Positions 44,958-53,342 are shown, numbered from the stretch's first letter. The stretch is 64,000 nucleotides of DNA from Chryseobacterium sp. SORGH_AS_0447 (GCF_030818695.1 NZ_JAUTAR010000001.1:3962501-4026500), one strand, 5' to 3'. Numbers and translations are program-made. Notes: generated by a model from the letters alone, not told the origin.

Positions 44958-45280
44958 AATGTTACAAGTTAAAATTCATTTAGCTTTTCCTGAAAAAGAT
45001 CAATGGGATCATGCTTTTTCATCATTAGTTTTTAAAGAATTGTTCCAATTCTCCCCAAAGATAGAATTTTCTGTGTTATCCTGTTTTTTTTTTAAGAATA
45101 TTTAAGATAATTACAAAGCCACTGCTTGTCTTATCCTTCACGTTTCGCCAACAATTAAATAATATTGATAATTGAAAATTATATTTAATTTAATATTTAT
45201 TATCTAATTACTAGACATTAAAATTAGATAAATTATATAATTAATACCACAACCACTCTATTTTTTACATTTTTTATTTT
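44958..45280. other. AT-rich divergent intergenic region
   Basis: Separates the ter operon (leftward) from the LamG gene (rightward). I see no clear -7 box for ter and no RNA gene. Confidence 0.5.
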
Positions 45281-45288
45281 TATATTTG
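45281..45288 (+). promoter_or_regulatory. Promoter -7 element for LamG gene
   Basis: TATATTTG, 22 bp before ATG 45310. Confidence 0.65.
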
Positions 45289-45309
45289 AACTTTAAAAAT
45301 TGAAAAACT

Positions 45310-46248
45310 ATGAAGAAAATTTATCTTTTAGCCTGTGCTCTTATCGCAGGACTCTCTCACGCGCAAACCCCAGCATATGTTCCTGCTTCAGGATTAGTTG
45401 CCTGGTGGGGATTCGGCGGAAATGCCAATGATTCCAGCGGAAATAACAACAACCTTACCGTAAATGGGGCAACACTTACCGCCGACAGGAATGGAAATGC
45501 GAATTCCGCTTATTCATTCGACGGAACCAGCAGCTACCTTACTAACAGTGCTTTGTCCTTCGCTTTTTCTCAATCGGGATCACACAGTATTTCTTTCTGG
45601 ATATCCAGAACAGGAACCTCTGACGGGGTAGCAATGATGAGTGGATCTAATGCTTCTGCCAATTTTATCTGGCTCATCCAATCGGATACTTCTAAAATCG
45701 TTTACGGTACCAACAAGCAGGGAGCATCCTGGACGTGGGTAAACAGTCCGGTCTATACGGCAGGCGGCCAATGGGATCATTATGTTGCCGTATACAACAA
45801 CAAGAACATGACGCTTTATAAAAACGGTGTATCGGTAGGAACCAATACCAATACCTATACCGGAACTACCCAGGCTACTTTGCCTATTTATATCGGAAGA
45901 GCCATCAGCGGCGGTTATATCGCGGCCAAAATAGACGATGTAGGGATATGGAACCGAGCGCTTTCTACCAGTGAAATCAACCAGCTTTACAGCTCTACCC
46001 TTTCTACCAAGGAAGTAAAAACACAATCGGTTTCCGGCAGCATCGCTCCGAATCCGGCCAAAGATCATATCGAGCTTCATGTCCCGATCAAAGGATCGAA
46101 AGATTACACCATCACCGATGCCAATGGCAGGCTTTTATCCAAAGGACAGGTTGCTGACAAAGAGAAAATCAATGTATCGGAACTTTCCAAGGGAATTTAC
46201 TTTTTAGAAATTGAAGGCGTAAAAACGCTGAAGTTTATTAAAGAATAA
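45310..46248 (+). CDS. LamG-domain protein exported by T9SS
   Basis: 312 aa. Signal peptide MKKIYLLACALIAGLSHAQ, then a laminin-G-like jelly roll: LVAWWGFGGNANDSSGNNNN, AYSFDGTSSYL, SISFWISRTG, WDHYVAVYNNKNMTLYKNG, IDDVGIWNRALSTSEINQLY. The C-terminal type A sorting domain is IAPNPAKDHIELHVP..YTITDANGRLLSKG..VSELSKGIYFLEIEG. Secreted or surface-bound by T9SS. Ligand unknown, perhaps carbohydrate. Own promoter. Confidence 0.88.
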   Translation: MKKIYLLACALIAGLSHAQTPAYVPASGLVAWWGFGGNANDSSGNNNNLTVNGATLTADRNGNANSAYSFDGTSSYLTNSALSFAFSQSGSHSISFWISRTGTSDGVAMMSGSNASANFIWLIQSDTSKIVYGTNKQGASWTWVNSPVYTAGGQWDHYVAVYNNKNMTLYKNGVSVGTNTNTYTGTTQATLPIYIGRAISGGYIAAKIDDVGIWNRALSTSEINQLYSSTLSTKEVKTQSVSGSIAPNPAKDHIELHVPIKGSKDYTITDANGRLLSKGQVADKEKINVSELSKGIYFLEIEGVKTLKFIKE

Positions 46249-46336
46249 GTCTGACAATCAATATATTCTGCCGTCCTGTTATATAGGGCGGTTTTTTATT
46301 TTGGCAGCCCTACTATCAAAAAAATTAAAATTCTTT

Positions 46337-46366
46337 TTTGGTTTCTTAAAAATTTTATTAATTTCG
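46337..46366 (+). promoter_or_regulatory. Promoter of the leader peptide/EF-G paralogue unit
   Basis: TTTG ending at 46340 and TAATTTCG at 46359-46366, 18 bp apart. Transcription would begin about 15 bp before the leader ATG. Confidence 0.55.
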
Positions 46367-46387
46367 CAACCGGTTAACAATCAATAC

Positions 46388-46474
46388 ATGTCAACAAAAA
46401 TGATAAATATTATTACTTTAAGCAATCCTATCAGAGCGGTGTACTTTGGTAGCACTGAATATTTATCTGAATAA
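46388..46474 (+). CDS. Putative 28-aa regulatory leader peptide
   Basis: ATG 46388 to TAA 46472-46474, product MSTKMINIITLSNPIRAVYF followed by GSTEYLSE. It lies just after a promoter, is followed by an intrinsic terminator at 46507-46536, and then by an EF-G paralogue. This is the layout of translation attenuators that sense stalled ribosomes. Too short for database-style prediction and I know no homologue; the argument is position and architecture. Confidence 0.55.
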   Translation: MSTKMINIITLSNPIRAVYFGSTEYLSE

Positions 46475-46506
46475 CGATCGACCTTTATACAACAAAAAAT
46501 ATAACG

Positions 46507-46537
46507 AAGGCCTATCTGTTCAGATAGGTCTTTTTTG
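46507..46537 (+). terminator. Attenuator-like terminator between leader and EF-G gene
   Basis: GGCCTATCTG/CAGATAGGTC hairpin (about 46509-46530) followed by six T. It is 158 bp upstream of the EF-G paralogue ATG, so expression of that gene must read through it or use another promoter. Confidence 0.8.
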
Positions 46538-46694
46538 CTACCCTACTTTCAGCCCATACCAAAAAGAAGCTGCCTGAAATTTTAACGAAAAAAAACAGAT
46601 TTTATTCTTACGGATATCCAAGTAAGAACAGGGAATTGCTGTGCCTTCCCGTTAACAATGCAGCTTAATCAACCAACTATTAAAAACAAATAAA

Positions 46695-48761
46695 ATGAAA
46701 TACAACACACGAAATATAGGGATTATAGCACACGTCGATGCAGGAAAAACAACATTAACGGAACGATTGCTTTATTACACAGGAATGATTCATAAAATAG
46801 GCAATGTAGACGAAGGAAATACTACCATGGATAAAGATATCCAGGAGAAAAACCGCGGGATTACCATTTCTTCGGCTGCCATTTCTACCCAATGGAAAAA
46901 GGAGGATGATCTTTTCAGTATTAATATTATTGATACGCCGGGACACATTGATTTTGCTGTCGAAGTAGAGCGTTCTTTGCGGGTACTGGACAGTGTAGTA
47001 GCCGTCTTCTGTGCTTCTTCGGGAGTTCAGCCCCAAACGGAAAACGTATGGTTCCAGGCCGAAAAGCATGGGATTTCGAAGATCTGTTTCATCAATAAAA
47101 TGGACAGGATCGGGGCCGATTTCTTTAGTGTAGTGAATGAAATCAGGACCAAGTTAAATGCTGTTCCTCTGGTTCTGCAAATTCCGATCGGTTCAGAGGA
47201 CCGCTTCGAAGGCGTTATTGATCTGATTACACAGAAGGCGCTTTACTGGATTGATGAAAATGGGGAAACCATTGTAGAAAAAGAGATCCCTGAAAATTAT
47301 CTGGCAGAGACAGGTGAATTCAGAGTAAAGTTAATGGAAACCCTGGCAGAATCGGATGATGTTTTCTTCGAGGCTTTCTTAGATGCAGAAAATACAGTAA
47401 CTGAAAAAATGCTCGTTGATGCTGTAACCCGGACCTGCCAATCCGGATCTTTGGTTCCCGTGTTATGCGGTTCGGCTTTCAAGAACAAAGGGGTTCAGCC
47501 TTTGCTGGATGCGGTTGTGACTTATCTTCCGGCCCCGGATCAACTAGCCCGGATCAAAGCAAAAGATACCAAAACAGAAAGAACTGTCGAACTGGAAAGA
47601 AATGAGGAAGAAGTGTTTTCGGGATTGGTTTTCAAAGTGGTGATCGACAAACACATGGGCAAGCTGGCCATGCTGAGGATCTATTCGGGAAGCATACAGT
47701 CCGGTGATGCGGTACAGAATGTAAGAACAGGTGATAGCTTCCGGATTTCGAGGATCCTTCAGATACAGTCGGACAAAACTTTACCGGTAGAAAAAGGAAG
47801 AGCGGGCGATATTGTTGCATTAACGGGAATAAAAGATGCCAAAACCGGCGACTCCCTGTCATCTTTGGCATGTCCGGTCCTGCTTGAATCGATTACGATC
47901 CCGGATCCGGTGATCCGTGTTTCGATTGAGCCGAAAACGAATGCCGATGAAAAATCGTTCGGCATCGTACTGGCAAAAATTCAGGAAGAAGATCCTTCTT
48001 TGGTAGTGGAAAGAGACCGGCAAACCGGGGAAACTCTTCTGAGTGGCCTGGGAGAGCTGCATCTGGAAGTAACGCTGGAAAAAATCCGCCTCAACCACGG
48101 GATTGAAATCAATCAGGGAGAACCTAAGGTTTCTTACCGGGAAATTTTAACGGAAACCCGAAAGCACCGCGAAAAGCTCTCTAAGCAGAATGGCGGAAGC
48201 GGACAGTTTGCGGATATTACGTTTGAGATCGGTCCCCGCGAAAATAATGAGCCCGGCCTGGAATTTATTAACCGGATTAAAGGCGGTGTGATTCCGGGAG
48301 AATTCATCCCGTCCGTGGAAAAAGGATTCCGGGAAGCAATGGAAAACGGACCGATCGGTGGAAATCCGCTGGAAAGCATGAAAGTCGTGCTGCTGGACGG
48401 TTCGGCACACAGCAATGATTCAAATGCCCAGGATTTCGAGATTGCTGCAAAAGACGGTTTCCGAGCCATTGGAAATTCATGCAGGCCAAAATTAATGGAG
48501 CCTATCATGCAGGTAGAAATCCAGACCATTGAAGAATATACCGGTGTTGTGACAGCGGACCTCAACAAACGCAGAGGAATCATTACTTCTATTGATGATA
48601 AATCAGGAAGAAAGATCTTTACCGCCGAAGTTCCGCTGGCTTCTACTTTCGGATATATTTCCGATCTGAGAACCCTGGCGAGCGGCAGAGCTACGATCAG
48701 CATGAAATTTTCGCACTATGCTTTGGTGCCTGATTTCATCGCCAATACTTTAATAACCTAA
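46695..48761 (+). CDS. Elongation factor G paralogue (EF-G2-like translational GTPase)
   Basis: 688 aa. GTPase motifs: NIGIIAHVDAGKTTLTERLLYYTG (G1), RGITISSAA (G2), IIDTPGHIDF (G3), FINKMDRIGADF (G4), GSAFKNKGVQPLLDA (G5). Domains II-V follow with LSGLGELHLEV, VSYREILTET, GGSGQFADITFEI and RRGIITSIDD. Divergent from housekeeping EF-G. Bacteroidota often carry a second EF-G used in starvation; others in this superfamily protect ribosomes from antibiotics. The leader peptide and terminator suggest expression tied to translation status. Confidence 0.88.
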   Translation: MKYNTRNIGIIAHVDAGKTTLTERLLYYTGMIHKIGNVDEGNTTMDKDIQEKNRGITISSAAISTQWKKEDDLFSINIIDTPGHIDFAVEVERSLRVLDSVVAVFCASSGVQPQTENVWFQAEKHGISKICFINKMDRIGADFFSVVNEIRTKLNAVPLVLQIPIGSEDRFEGVIDLITQKALYWIDENGETIVEKEIPENYLAETGEFRVKLMETLAESDDVFFEAFLDAENTVTEKMLVDAVTRTCQSGSLVPVLCGSAFKNKGVQPLLDAVVTYLPAPDQLARIKAKDTKTERTVELERNEEEVFSGLVFKVVIDKHMGKLAMLRIYSGSIQSGDAVQNVRTGDSFRISRILQIQSDKTLPVEKGRAGDIVALTGIKDAKTGDSLSSLACPVLLESITIPDPVIRVSIEPKTNADEKSFGIVLAKIQEEDPSLVVERDRQTGETLLSGLGELHLEVTLEKIRLNHGIEINQGEPKVSYREILTETRKHREKLSKQNGGSGQFADITFEIGPRENNEPGLEFINRIKGGVIPGEFIPSVEKGFREAMENGPIGGNPLESMKVVLLDGSAHSNDSNAQDFEIAAKDGFRAIGNSCRPKLMEPIMQVEIQTIEEYTGVVTADLNKRRGIITSIDDKSGRKIFTAEVPLASTFGYISDLRTLASGRATISMKFSHYALVPDFIANTLIT

Positions 48762-48765
48762 AAAA

Positions 48766-48808
48766 CGAGGGCTGTAAATTTATTTTGCAGTCCTTGTTGG
48801 GTTTTTAT
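48766..48808 (+). terminator. Imperfect hairpin after EF-G paralogue
   Basis: AACGAGGGCTG with CAGTCCTTGTT (several G-U pairs) and a following T run. Confidence 0.5.
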
Positions 48809-48814
48809 GGGTGA

Positions 48815-48966
48815 ATGGTTATGGTGAATTGTCAATGGTGAATGGTGAATTTTTCTCCACGGATTTAAGATATTTATCGGAAAAGCGTACTGATTCACTC
48901 TTACAAATGGAATTTTTATACAAAATATAATCAGCTTCCAGCACCCATCTTCCGGCATCCAGCCTC
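48815..48966. repeat. Short degenerate repeats
   Basis: GGTGAATGGTTATGGTGAATTGTCAATGGTGAATGGTGAAT at 48812-48850 and CAGCTTCCAGCACCCATCTTCCGGCATCCAGCC at 48931-48963. The second string recurs inverted or direct near 60415, 60495 and 60775. Confidence 0.6.
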
Positions 48967-50505
48967 TCACTTCTCCGGCATCACCTTATACGTCGGATCC
49001 TCCTGAATATTCACATCTATTACGGCTTCGGCATTTTTCAGCATTTTCCGGCAGTCTTCGCTGAGGTGTTTCAAATGCAATACTTTATTGTACTGAGTGT
49101 ATCTTTTGGATAATTTATCCAATGCATCGATGGCGCTCATATCAACAATCCGGCTTTCCTTAAAATCGATTACGGTCTGCTCCGGATCATTCACGGGATC
49201 AAATTTATCGGTAAAGGCAGTAACTGAGCCAAAGAACAAGGGACCGAAAATCTCGTAATGTTTAATTCCGTTTTCGTCTATATGCTTTCTTGCGCGGATT
49301 CTTTTGGCATTATCCCAGGCAAAAACCAGAGCAGAAATCACTACCCCTACCAGAACGGCTAATGCCAGGTTATGTAACACTATCGTGACTAAAGCGACCG
49401 TCATTCCGACAAAAATATCGGATTTCGGCATTTTGTTGATAATGCTGATGGAAACCCACTGAAAGGTACTGATCGCTACCATCGTCATCACTCCTACCAA
49501 CGCCGCCATCGGGATCTTTTCAATAAACGGGGCTCCCACCAAAATAATGATCAGGATGGTAACGGAAGCGATAATTCCCGAAAGCCTGGCTCTTGAACCG
49601 GCATTTAAATTCACAAGCGTTTGCGCCACCATGGCACAGCCGCCCATTCCTCCGAAGAATCCATTGGTGATGTTGGCTAAGCCCTGAGCTATTGATTCTT
49701 TATTGGCATTCCCTTTTGAGTTGGTGATTTCATCCACCATCGATAAAGTTAAAAGCGATTCGATTAGTCCTACCCCGGCCATAATCAGGGCGTAAGGAAA
49801 AATAATCTGTAACGTTTCCAGGGAAAAAGGAATTCCCGGAATATGAAAATGAGGCAGGCTTCCGCTGATGCTTGCGATATCGGATACGGTTTTGGTATTG
49901 ATGCCAAATCCGACGACCACTGCAAAGACAATTATGATCGCGACCAGAGAGGCCGGAACCGCTATGGTAATTTTAGGGAAAAAGTAAACGATAGCAATCG
50001 TTAAAGCAACAAGTCCCGACATGATATATAAAGGCGACCCCTGAAGCCATCCCGTAATGCCATCGGCACCGGTAATTTTAAACTGTTCCACCTGCGCCAT
50101 GAAAATAATAACGGCCAGACCATTCAGAAAACCGTACATTACGGGCTGCGGAATAAGGCGTACAAATTTCCCCCATTTAAAGATCCCGACGAGCATTTGG
50201 AGAACGCCTGCCAGCAGGACGGTAGCAAAGAGATATTCCACGCCGTGGGTTTTGATCAGAGCTATTAAGACAACAATGGTTGCTCCTGCACCACCGGAAA
50301 CCATTCCGGGACGGCCTCCGAAAACTGCGGTAACGAGCCCCATCATAAAAGCGGCATATAATCCGGTAAGAGGAGAAAGCCCGGCAAGAATAGCAAAGGA
50401 AAGTGACTCGGGAATCATGGTCATGGCCACGGTAAGGCCCGCCAGCAATTCATTTTTGTAGTTGATTTTCTTTGAAAAGTCGAATAAAGCGATGGTATTT
50501 TTCAT
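48967..50505 (-). CDS. SulP family anion transporter with STAS domain
   Basis: 512 aa. About 12-14 membrane helices with the SulP signature LAGLTVAMTMIPESLSFAILAGLSPLTGLYAAFMMGLV, GGRPGMVSGGAGATIVV, NITNGFFGGMGGCAMVAQTLVNL. The C-terminal STAS domain is KHYEIFGPLFFGSVTAFTDKFDP..VIDFKESRIVDMSAIDALDKLSKRY. Transports sulfate, bicarbonate or a carboxylate; specificity not readable. Start ATG 50505: the frame opens with TTG at 50514, but that codon overlaps the -7 box, so it is excluded. Confidence 0.9.
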   Translation of the reverse strand: MKNTIALFDFSKKINYKNELLAGLTVAMTMIPESLSFAILAGLSPLTGLYAAFMMGLVTAVFGGRPGMVSGGAGATIVVLIALIKTHGVEYLFATVLLAGVLQMLVGIFKWGKFVRLIPQPVMYGFLNGLAVIIFMAQVEQFKITGADGITGWLQGSPLYIMSGLVALTIAIVYFFPKITIAVPASLVAIIIVFAVVVGFGINTKTVSDIASISGSLPHFHIPGIPFSLETLQIIFPYALIMAGVGLIESLLTLSMVDEITNSKGNANKESIAQGLANITNGFFGGMGGCAMVAQTLVNLNAGSRARLSGIIASVTILIIILVGAPFIEKIPMAALVGVMTMVAISTFQWVSISIINKMPKSDIFVGMTVALVTIVLHNLALAVLVGVVISALVFAWDNAKRIRARKHIDENGIKHYEIFGPLFFGSVTAFTDKFDPVNDPEQTVIDFKESRIVDMSAIDALDKLSKRYTQYNKVLHLKHLSEDCRKMLKNAEAVIDVNIQEDPTYKVMPEK

Positions 50506-50511
50506 GCGCTG

Positions 50512-50519
50512 CAAAGGTA
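50512..50519 (-). promoter_or_regulatory. Promoter -7 element of the SulP gene
   Basis: TACCTTTG on the minus strand, only 6-7 bp from ATG 50505, implying a leaderless or nearly leaderless mRNA. Confidence 0.5.
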
Positions 50520-50521
50520 GG

Positions 50522-51269
50522 GGTAAGATTTATTCCGTACAATCTTTTCGATGATCACTCGTTATTTAATTATCTTTATATTGATAAGATATTTATTAAT
50601 TTAAAACTTTGCAGGTTATTATTAAATTGTCGTTGACGGTATTCTTATTAGCAATATTAAATCTATTGCCAACCCTATGTGGGCTTATTATAAAAACTTT
50701 GTCAGTAACCTTTTAATTCTCTTAAGCTCGATTCATTGTATGCAAAGTGGAGCTAAGTGAAATATTCTAATCAGGCGAATTAAAAATTTGCTAAATAAGC
50801 ATTGTGGCACCACATTTTTTTCACTAAATGAAGATAATTTTACATCATTTTTAACATTTTTTCACATTTAAATAAATTTCCTATTTATTTTTTTTGAGAA
50901 AATATATAATTTTTTTCTATATTTGAATTTGTAAAGAAACATAGTGCACGGAAAAAATTTAAGGAAGCATATCTTATTATCCATACTTTAAAAAAGTTGG
51001 AAAACGTATGTTTTTTTAGGGCAAATTAATGATGGATAGGAATGGAACTCGGATCATTGCCAAACAGAGTAACATGCAAATTTCTTTATGATTCAAAAAT
51101 ACAGATTGTTTCTGGCCGTTATTTTGGCAACTGAAATCTGATTTTGTTGTATTTATTACACTTCATAATTTTCCATCAACCTTTTTTAAAGCCAGCTAAA
51201 AGAAATGAAAATAACATAACCTTGCGGTTTAAAATTGAAATTTATAACACCTAGATTGATTAATAAATA
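50522..51269. other. AT-rich 750-bp intergenic region
   Basis: Contains a plus-strand promoter at 50918 and therefore a 5' leader of about 340 nt before the HTH gene at 51270. No ORF over about 20 codons is convincing (MMDRNGTRIIAKQSN... at 51029 is possible). No tRNA or known riboswitch recognised. Confidence 0.5.
50918..50925 (+). promoter_or_regulatory. Promoter -7 element upstream of HTH pair
   Basis: TATATTTG with a TTTG 21 bp upstream. Confidence 0.5.
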
Positions 51270-51686
51270 ATGTTGTACAAAGAAATACATATCGGAAAGT
51301 TCATTCAGGAAAGAGTTAATGAACTGGAAATGAGCTTAGAAAGAGTATGCAGCTTCCTGAAAAAAGATGAAGAGGCCGTTGAAAAAATGTTTGAAAGCAA
51401 ATCTCTGGATACGGATCTTCTGTTGAGATGCTCGAAGTTACTGGAATATGATTTTTTCAGAATTTACAGTTCTCACCTGATCCTTTATTCTCCGCCTTCT
51501 GCAGTGGATAAGACGAAAAATCCAAAGTCCGATAAGATCCCTTATTTCAGGAAAAACATTTATACCCAGGAAATTAAGGATTTCATTATCGGAAAGATAC
51601 AGTCCGGCGAAATGACGCACAGTGAGATTATTGAAGAATATTCGATTCCTAAAAGCACCCTGCACAGGTGGCTTCAAAAAATTTAA
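51270..51686 (+). CDS. HTH (transposase-OrfA-like) DNA-binding protein
   Basis: 138 aa. The N-terminal 70 residues (IHIGKFIQERVNELEMSLERVCSFLKKDEEAVEKMFESKSLDTDLLLRCSKLLEYDFFRIYSSHLILYSPP) look like a Cro/XRE-style helix-turn-helix seen in many Chryseobacterium proteins labelled transposase. The C-terminus (GEMTHSEIIEEYSIPKSTLHRWLQKI) is a second, transposase-type HTH. No catalytic DDE domain, so probably a regulator descended from a transposase subunit. Followed 13 bp later by a second such gene. Confidence 0.7.
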   Translation: MLYKEIHIGKFIQERVNELEMSLERVCSFLKKDEEAVEKMFESKSLDTDLLLRCSKLLEYDFFRIYSSHLILYSPPSAVDKTKNPKSDKIPYFRKNIYTQEIKDFIIGKIQSGEMTHSEIIEEYSIPKSTLHRWLQKI

Positions 51687-51699
51687 ATTCTGAAAGAAA

Positions 51700-52047
51700 A
51701 TGATGCGACCCAATTACACAAAGATTTATCGTGATATGCTGAAGGAAAGGAATCCGGAAAAACTGGAAGATCCTAAAGTACAGCGCCTTATAAAGAATTT
51801 AAAAACAACGGAAGATATTCTTAAGTTTAATGACCTGGTTTTCGAATCGTCTAAGGAAAGTTTGCGAAACAACCAGAAACTGAAGACTTATGATAAGAAA
51901 ACCATGCTTAAGCTTCTTCAATATCAGGAAAAACACGGCCTTTCTACGAATTATATGTCTAAAAAATATAAGATAAGCAGAACGACCATCGCCAAATGGA
52001 AAAAAACTTTTGAAGAAGAATATCAGAAAATAACGTCTAAAAAATAA
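51700..52047 (+). CDS. HTH (transposase-OrfA-like) DNA-binding protein, partner
   Basis: 115 aa. Helical N-terminal half (NYTKIYRDMLKERNPEKLEDPKVQRLIKNLKTTEDILKFNDLVF), then the HTH MLKLLQYQEKHGLSTNYMSKKYKISRTTIAKWKKTFEEEYQK. Basic, without a nuclease domain. Co-transcribed with 51270 and convergent with the RNA array; a regulatory link to the array is possible but not shown. Confidence 0.7.
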   Translation: MMRPNYTKIYRDMLKERNPEKLEDPKVQRLIKNLKTTEDILKFNDLVFESSKESLRNNQKLKTYDKKTMLKLLQYQEKHGLSTNYMSKKYKISRTTIAKWKKTFEEEYQKITSKK

Positions 52048-52069
52048 CTGAGAGGTCTATACCTATAAG

Positions 52070-52101
52070 AAAATCCGGTGCATTTATTTTCACCGGATTT
52101 T
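52070..52101. terminator. Bidirectional terminator between HTH pair and RNA array
   Basis: AAAATCCGGTG (52070-52080) and its complement (52091-52101) around a 10-nt loop, A/T tracts at both ends. It can stop the HTH mRNA and the leftward RNA array. Confidence 0.8.
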
Positions 52102-52207
52102 TGTATAAAGGGAATGGGCGGGAAAAGAAAAACAGCGGGGCATCGTTGTGCCGGAATCGAACCGGATAGCCTTGCAGAAGTGATCTGCTGCGCTATTCTT
52201 CCCCTTC

Positions 52208-52243
52208 AAATGGTAACGAAGCATCTTTTCCCTACGACACTTT
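52208..52243 (-). ncRNA. Array unit 12 (minimal, degenerate closing stem)
   Basis: GTGTCG, 13 nt, CTTCG directly followed by TTACC (T-A pair). No insert. It is followed by a hairpin (ATAGC/GCTAT and GCAGA/TCTGC) and a T-arm-like CCGG-TTCGATT-CCGG at 52148-52165. Confidence 0.55.
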
Positions 52244-52256
52244 ATGTTTAAAAAAA

Positions 52257-52406
52257 CAAGGCAACATCCGAAAAGCGTATGTGCGTGCTCTAACCAACTG
52301 AGCTACTTTTCCTATTGAAATTTTGTGTTTTTGATTGTGGAAAAGGCGGGACTCGAACCCGCGACCCCGTCGTGATGAGCGAAGTAACACTATTCTACGG
52401 CACTTG
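52257..52406 (-). ncRNA. Array unit 11: permuted tRNA-like RNA
   Basis: Closing stem CAAG-t-GC with GC-CTTG. Insert: T-arm GCGGG-TTCGAGT-CCCGC, acceptor CTTTTCC with GGAAAAG (7 bp perfect) joined by a 25-nt loop, D-arm GCTC-AGTTGGTTA-GAGC. The clearest tRNA mimic. Confidence 0.8.
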
Positions 52407-52417
52407 TTTATTTGATG

Positions 52418-52642
52418 CAGATAAGGTAAAAAGCGGAAAAGGGATGCTCTTTTCAGAGCGTCGCTCTTACCCGTTTCCGGGCAGGGAGCGGGCAATTCTA
52501 CATCTGCGGGAGACTTACGCTTTCTTACGAAAACTTTTGCCCGGTTGGTTTTCAACCCAACTTCACCAGTTCGGTCGCCCGAATTACGCTACCTTAGGAC
52601 CGTTATATTTACGAAGTACCCTTTTTCTACGACACTTATCTG
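52418..52642 (-). ncRNA. Array unit 10: 23S rRNA-fragment mimic
   Basis: Closing stem CAGATAAG-t-GT with AC-CTTATCTG (10 bp). Insert begins AAAT then ATAACGGTCCTAAGGTAGCG (52587-52606), identical to the universal 23S rRNA H69-H71 sequence, and continues with several GC-rich hairpins. Longest unit, 225 nt. Confidence 0.8.
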
Positions 52643-52656
52643 TAATTTTTAATTAA

Positions 52657-52765
52657 AAAGAGGCAACAGACGGGAAAACCTTTATATAAACCGTTCAGGT
52701 TTATTCTGGAGTCGAACCAACATCATAAGATTAACCGAAGTAGGTTTTCTCTGACGGCACTCTTT
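52657..52765 (-). ncRNA. Array unit 9: tRNA-like RNA without clear D-arm
   Basis: Closing stem AAAGAG-t-GC with GC-CTCTTT. T-arm-like TTGG-TTCGACT-CCAG, then ATAAACC with GGTTTAT (7 bp) closed by TGAAC. Confidence 0.7.
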
Positions 52766-52770
52766 GGTTT

Positions 52771-52903
52771 ATATCAGGGTAACTTTTCGTACAGACACTT
52801 ACGGCTTACGTCCTACTCTTTAGACGACTGTTTTTCACAGGCAGGATCGGAACCTGCATCTTAAGCCTGGAACGAAGTATTTCTGTACTACGACACCCGA
52901 TAT
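52771..52903 (-). ncRNA. Array unit 8: permuted tRNA-like RNA
   Basis: Closing stem ATATCGGG-t-GT with AC-CCTGATAT. T-arm GCAGG-TTCCGAT-CCTGC, acceptor CTGT/ACAG closed by GAAAA, D-arm CGTC-TAAAGAGTAG-GACG. Confidence 0.75.
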
Positions 52904-52919
52904 GAATTTATATTGTAAT

Positions 52920-53044
52920 AAGAGGCAAAAAGCGAAAAAGCAGACATGCACCTGATCCCTACTTTTATTCGGGAAATTGCACCTGTTCATAGATTTCTGA
53001 GGTCTATATTTTATCCGAAGTAAGCCTTTTCTACGGCACTCTTT
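52920..53044 (-). ncRNA. Array unit 7: divergent insert
   Basis: Closing stem AAGAG-t-GC with GC-CTCTT. Insert has the hairpin ATAGA/TCTAT, then TCCC/GGGA around GAATAAAAGTA, with CAGGTGCA repeated on both sides; only distantly tRNA-like. Confidence 0.6.
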
Positions 53045-53051
53045 TGTTTTT

Positions 53052-53194
53052 AAATCAAGGTAATAATGATAGAATCTTCCGTTCATCTGCTCTACCGGCT
53101 GAGCTACATCCCGCTTACAACAGGGATGGCAGGAATCGAACCTGCGACCCAATGGTTAAATATCGAAGTATGATTCTAAAACGACACTTAATTT
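53052..53194 (-). ncRNA. Array unit 6: permuted tRNA-like RNA
   Basis: Closing stem AAATTAAG-t-GT with AC-CTTGATTT (one G-U). T-arm GCAGG-TTCGATT-CCTGC, acceptor CATCCC/GGGATG closed by a 10-nt loop, D-arm GCTC-AGCCGGTA-GAGC. Confidence 0.8.
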
Positions 53195-53221
53195 TTATAC
53201 TTTTTGTATATTTTTCTAAAA

Positions 53222-53342
53222 TTACAAGGCAAAGAGTAATAAAAGCTGTCTTAAAAACGTCTAGCCACTCGACCACACCTTCCGGCGAAAGGATTTGAAC
53301 CTTTGTAAAAATCGAAGTAACTTTTATTTACGGCACTTGTAA
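53222..53342 (-). ncRNA. Array unit 5: permuted tRNA-like RNA
   Basis: Closing stem TTACAAG-t-GC with GC-CTTGTAA (9 bp). T-arm AAAGG-TTCAAAT-CCTTT, acceptor CGCC/GGTG closed by a GGAA tetraloop, D-arm GTC-GAGTGGCTA-GAC (Ser/Leu-like). Confidence 0.8.

Noticed and set aside
46755..48703. Several long minus-strand frames in the EF-G paralogue
   Set aside because: Shadows of a high-quality coding sequence.
46695..48761. Naming the EF-G paralogue as a tetracycline-resistance (Tet-type) protein
   Set aside because: Domain blocks are closer to EF-G (NVDEGNTTMDKD, PQTENVWFQAEKHG) than to the TetQ/TetM group; the leader alone does not prove drug resistance.
51270..52047. Active insertion sequence
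   Set aside because: No DDE or serine/tyrosine transposase domain and no terminal inverted repeats or target duplications seen.
52232..53298. Several 60-110-codon frames across the array on both strands
   Set aside because: They run through the structured repeats, have no consistent start signals and unnatural composition.
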